In this document: piece by piece, positions 63,117-64,000 of the stretch
How positions within the stretch are numbered: the stretch's first letter is position 1
How the letters are laid out: the number at the start of each line of letters is the position of its first letter
Assembly (NCBI GenBank): GCA_021741245.1
Contig: JAIOYF010000017.1
Location: forward strand, 1-64,000
Length of the DNA: 64,000 nt
Origin: Paracoccaceae bacterium
Lineage (GTDB): Bacteria > Pseudomonadota > Alphaproteobacteria > Rhodobacterales > Rhodobacteraceae
Direction: 5' to 3'
Made by a program: the position numbers and the translations under genes
Notes under the pieces: generated by a model
What the model was told of the DNA's origin: nothing
What the model saw: the letters and a program-made list of their open reading frames with translations, nothing else
The model's database searches: none

Positions 63117-64000
63117 TCAGAACTCTTCCCAGCCAGAGGCATTGCCCTGCAGTGCAAGGGCCGTATTGGATTGTGCGGCAGGCATCCGTTCAGCACGGGG
63201 TACCGCCCGATAGGCGACCGGGACGGCCTTGTCTTTCGCCTTTGCCACAGGCTCCCCCCAAGAACTTGCCGTGGTTCCCCGCACCTGAGGTTTTGGGGTT
63301 TTGAGAGACGTGGCATCGATCTTGAAGCGCTGGGTGGTTTGGCTAAGGGCGTCTGCCATCCGGTTGAGCGATTGTGAGGCAGCCGCCGTTTCTTCAAACA
63401 TTGCCGCGTTTTGTTGCGTGACCTGATCGAGGTGCTGCACAGCCGTGTTCAATTCGGAAATTCCATTGGATTGTTCCTTTGACGAACTTGCGATGTCTTC
63501 AACCAGCCCATGAATCTCATCGACCGCTTGTTCGATCCCTTGCAAGCTGAGGCCAGCCTCGGCCACAAGGCTGACGCCGCGTTTGACCTGATCGGAGGAG
63601 GCGGAAATCAGGGTGGCAATTTCTCTCGCGGCAGCGGAAGAGCGTTGGGCAAGCTCGCGTACTTCGGTTGCGACGACGGCAAAACCGCGCCCTGCCTCCC
63701 CTGCGCGCGCAGCTTCCACACCGGCGTTCAGCGCCAGAAGATTGGTCTGGAACGCAATCTCGTCAATGACAGATGTGATCCGCGAGATCTTGGAAGAGCT
63801 TTCCTCAATATCGCTCATGGCGGCAACGGCCTCGCGCACCACCTTGCCAGAGCTGTCTGCGCTGGCCTTGGCGTGAACGGCACGGGCGTTGGCATTGGTC
63901 GCAACCTGGGCCGAAAGCTTGACCGATGCGGTCATCGCATCAAGGGCGGCTGCGGTTTGCTCCAGCGTTGCGGCCTGTTGTTCGGTGCGGCGGCTCAATT
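63117..64000 (-). CDS. Methyl-accepting chemotaxis protein, C-terminal part (cut by window edge)
   Basis: About 293 C-terminal residues of a chemoreceptor; the frame is open to the right edge, and the TTG at 63998 is an internal Leu in [19 protein letters not shown]. The signalling tip [42 protein letters not shown] binds CheA and CheW. A Pro/Ala-rich tail ends in GWEEF, which resembles the WxxF pentapeptide used to dock CheR/CheB. Ligand domain lies outside the window. Confidence 0.93.
   Translation of the reverse strand, partial: LSRRTEQQAATLEQTAAALDAMTASVKLSAQVATNANARAVHAKASADSSGKVVREAVAAMSDIEESSSKISRITSVIDEIAFQTNLLALNAGVEAARAGEAGRGFAVVATEVRELAQRSSAAAREIATLISASSDQVKRGVSLVAEAGLSLQGIEQAVDEIHGLVEDIASSSKEQSNGISELNTAVQHLDQVTQQNAAMFEETAAASQSLNRMADALSQTTQRFKIDATSLKTPKPQVRGTTASSWGEPVAKAKDKAVPVAYRAVPRAERMPAAQSNTALALQGNASGWEEF

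Noticed and set aside
1-64000. CRISPR arrays, tRNA or rRNA genes, prophage and conjugation genes
   Set aside because: No regularly spaced repeat array, no cloverleaf-like or rRNA-like stretch and no phage or transfer gene was recognised by reading; a covariance-model search would be needed to exclude small RNAs.

Overview
The window looks like chromosomal DNA of an alphaproteobacterium of the Rhodobacterales (Roseobacter/Rhodobacter type). The evidence is high-GC coding DNA, a ybgC-tolQRAB-pal-cpoB-tilS-ftsH block, a taurine locus with a MocR-type TauR, an FtsH with a GTG start and DUF3422/PAP2 housekeeping genes. This assignment is an inference from gene content; no rRNA, tRNA or CRISPR was seen. 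The left edge is the tail of an IS5-like transposase and the right edge cuts a chemotaxis receptor.

Layout. 1-240: end of an insertion sequence. 370-9417: cell-envelope block (thioesterase YbgC, Tol-Pal, CpoB), then TilS and FtsH, closed by a strong terminator. 9502-12927: a MOSC protein, then one-carbon folate enzymes Fhs and FolD. 13013-14463: a membrane-bound LytTR regulator whose 3' end overlaps the convergent phosphoesterase gene pdeM. 14594-22366 (minus strand): a three-gene set of a glycosidase-like protein, a Wzx-type flippase and a single-module C-A-T-TE NRPS; its product is unknown. 22807-26575: an FAD oxidoreductase and a MoxR/VWA pair. 27290-42394: taurine locus (tauABC uptake, tpa, tauR, xsc, TauE-like exporter, ackA, soeABC), followed by a soluble hybrid sensor kinase. 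45998-51666: a polyamine/iron-type ABC transporter divergent from a cytosine-deaminase-like amidohydrolase. 51813-54016: PAP2 phosphatase and DUF3422. 54096-61233: reductive pyrimidine/hydantoin locus (transporter, dihydropyrimidinase, ureidopropionase-type amidohydrolase) divergent from rutR. 61239-62988: epmA divergent from its substrate gene efp. 63117-64000: partial chemoreceptor.

How the genes work together. The taurine locus encodes a nearly complete dissimilation route: taurine import, transamination with pyruvate to sulfoacetaldehyde, phosphorolytic cleavage by Xsc to sulfite and acetyl phosphate, ATP formation by AckA, and sulfite removal by both an exporter and a cytoplasmic molybdenum sulfite dehydrogenase (SoeABC). 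The promoters of tpa and xsc carry the same direct repeat (CTGGCCCTA-like, 23-bp period), which I propose is the TauR operator. The pyrimidine locus carries two close matches to the RutR operator between rutR and its divergent operon. These two regulons, the palindromes in front of soeB, and the glycosidase-flippase-NRPS set are the parts most worth a second look.
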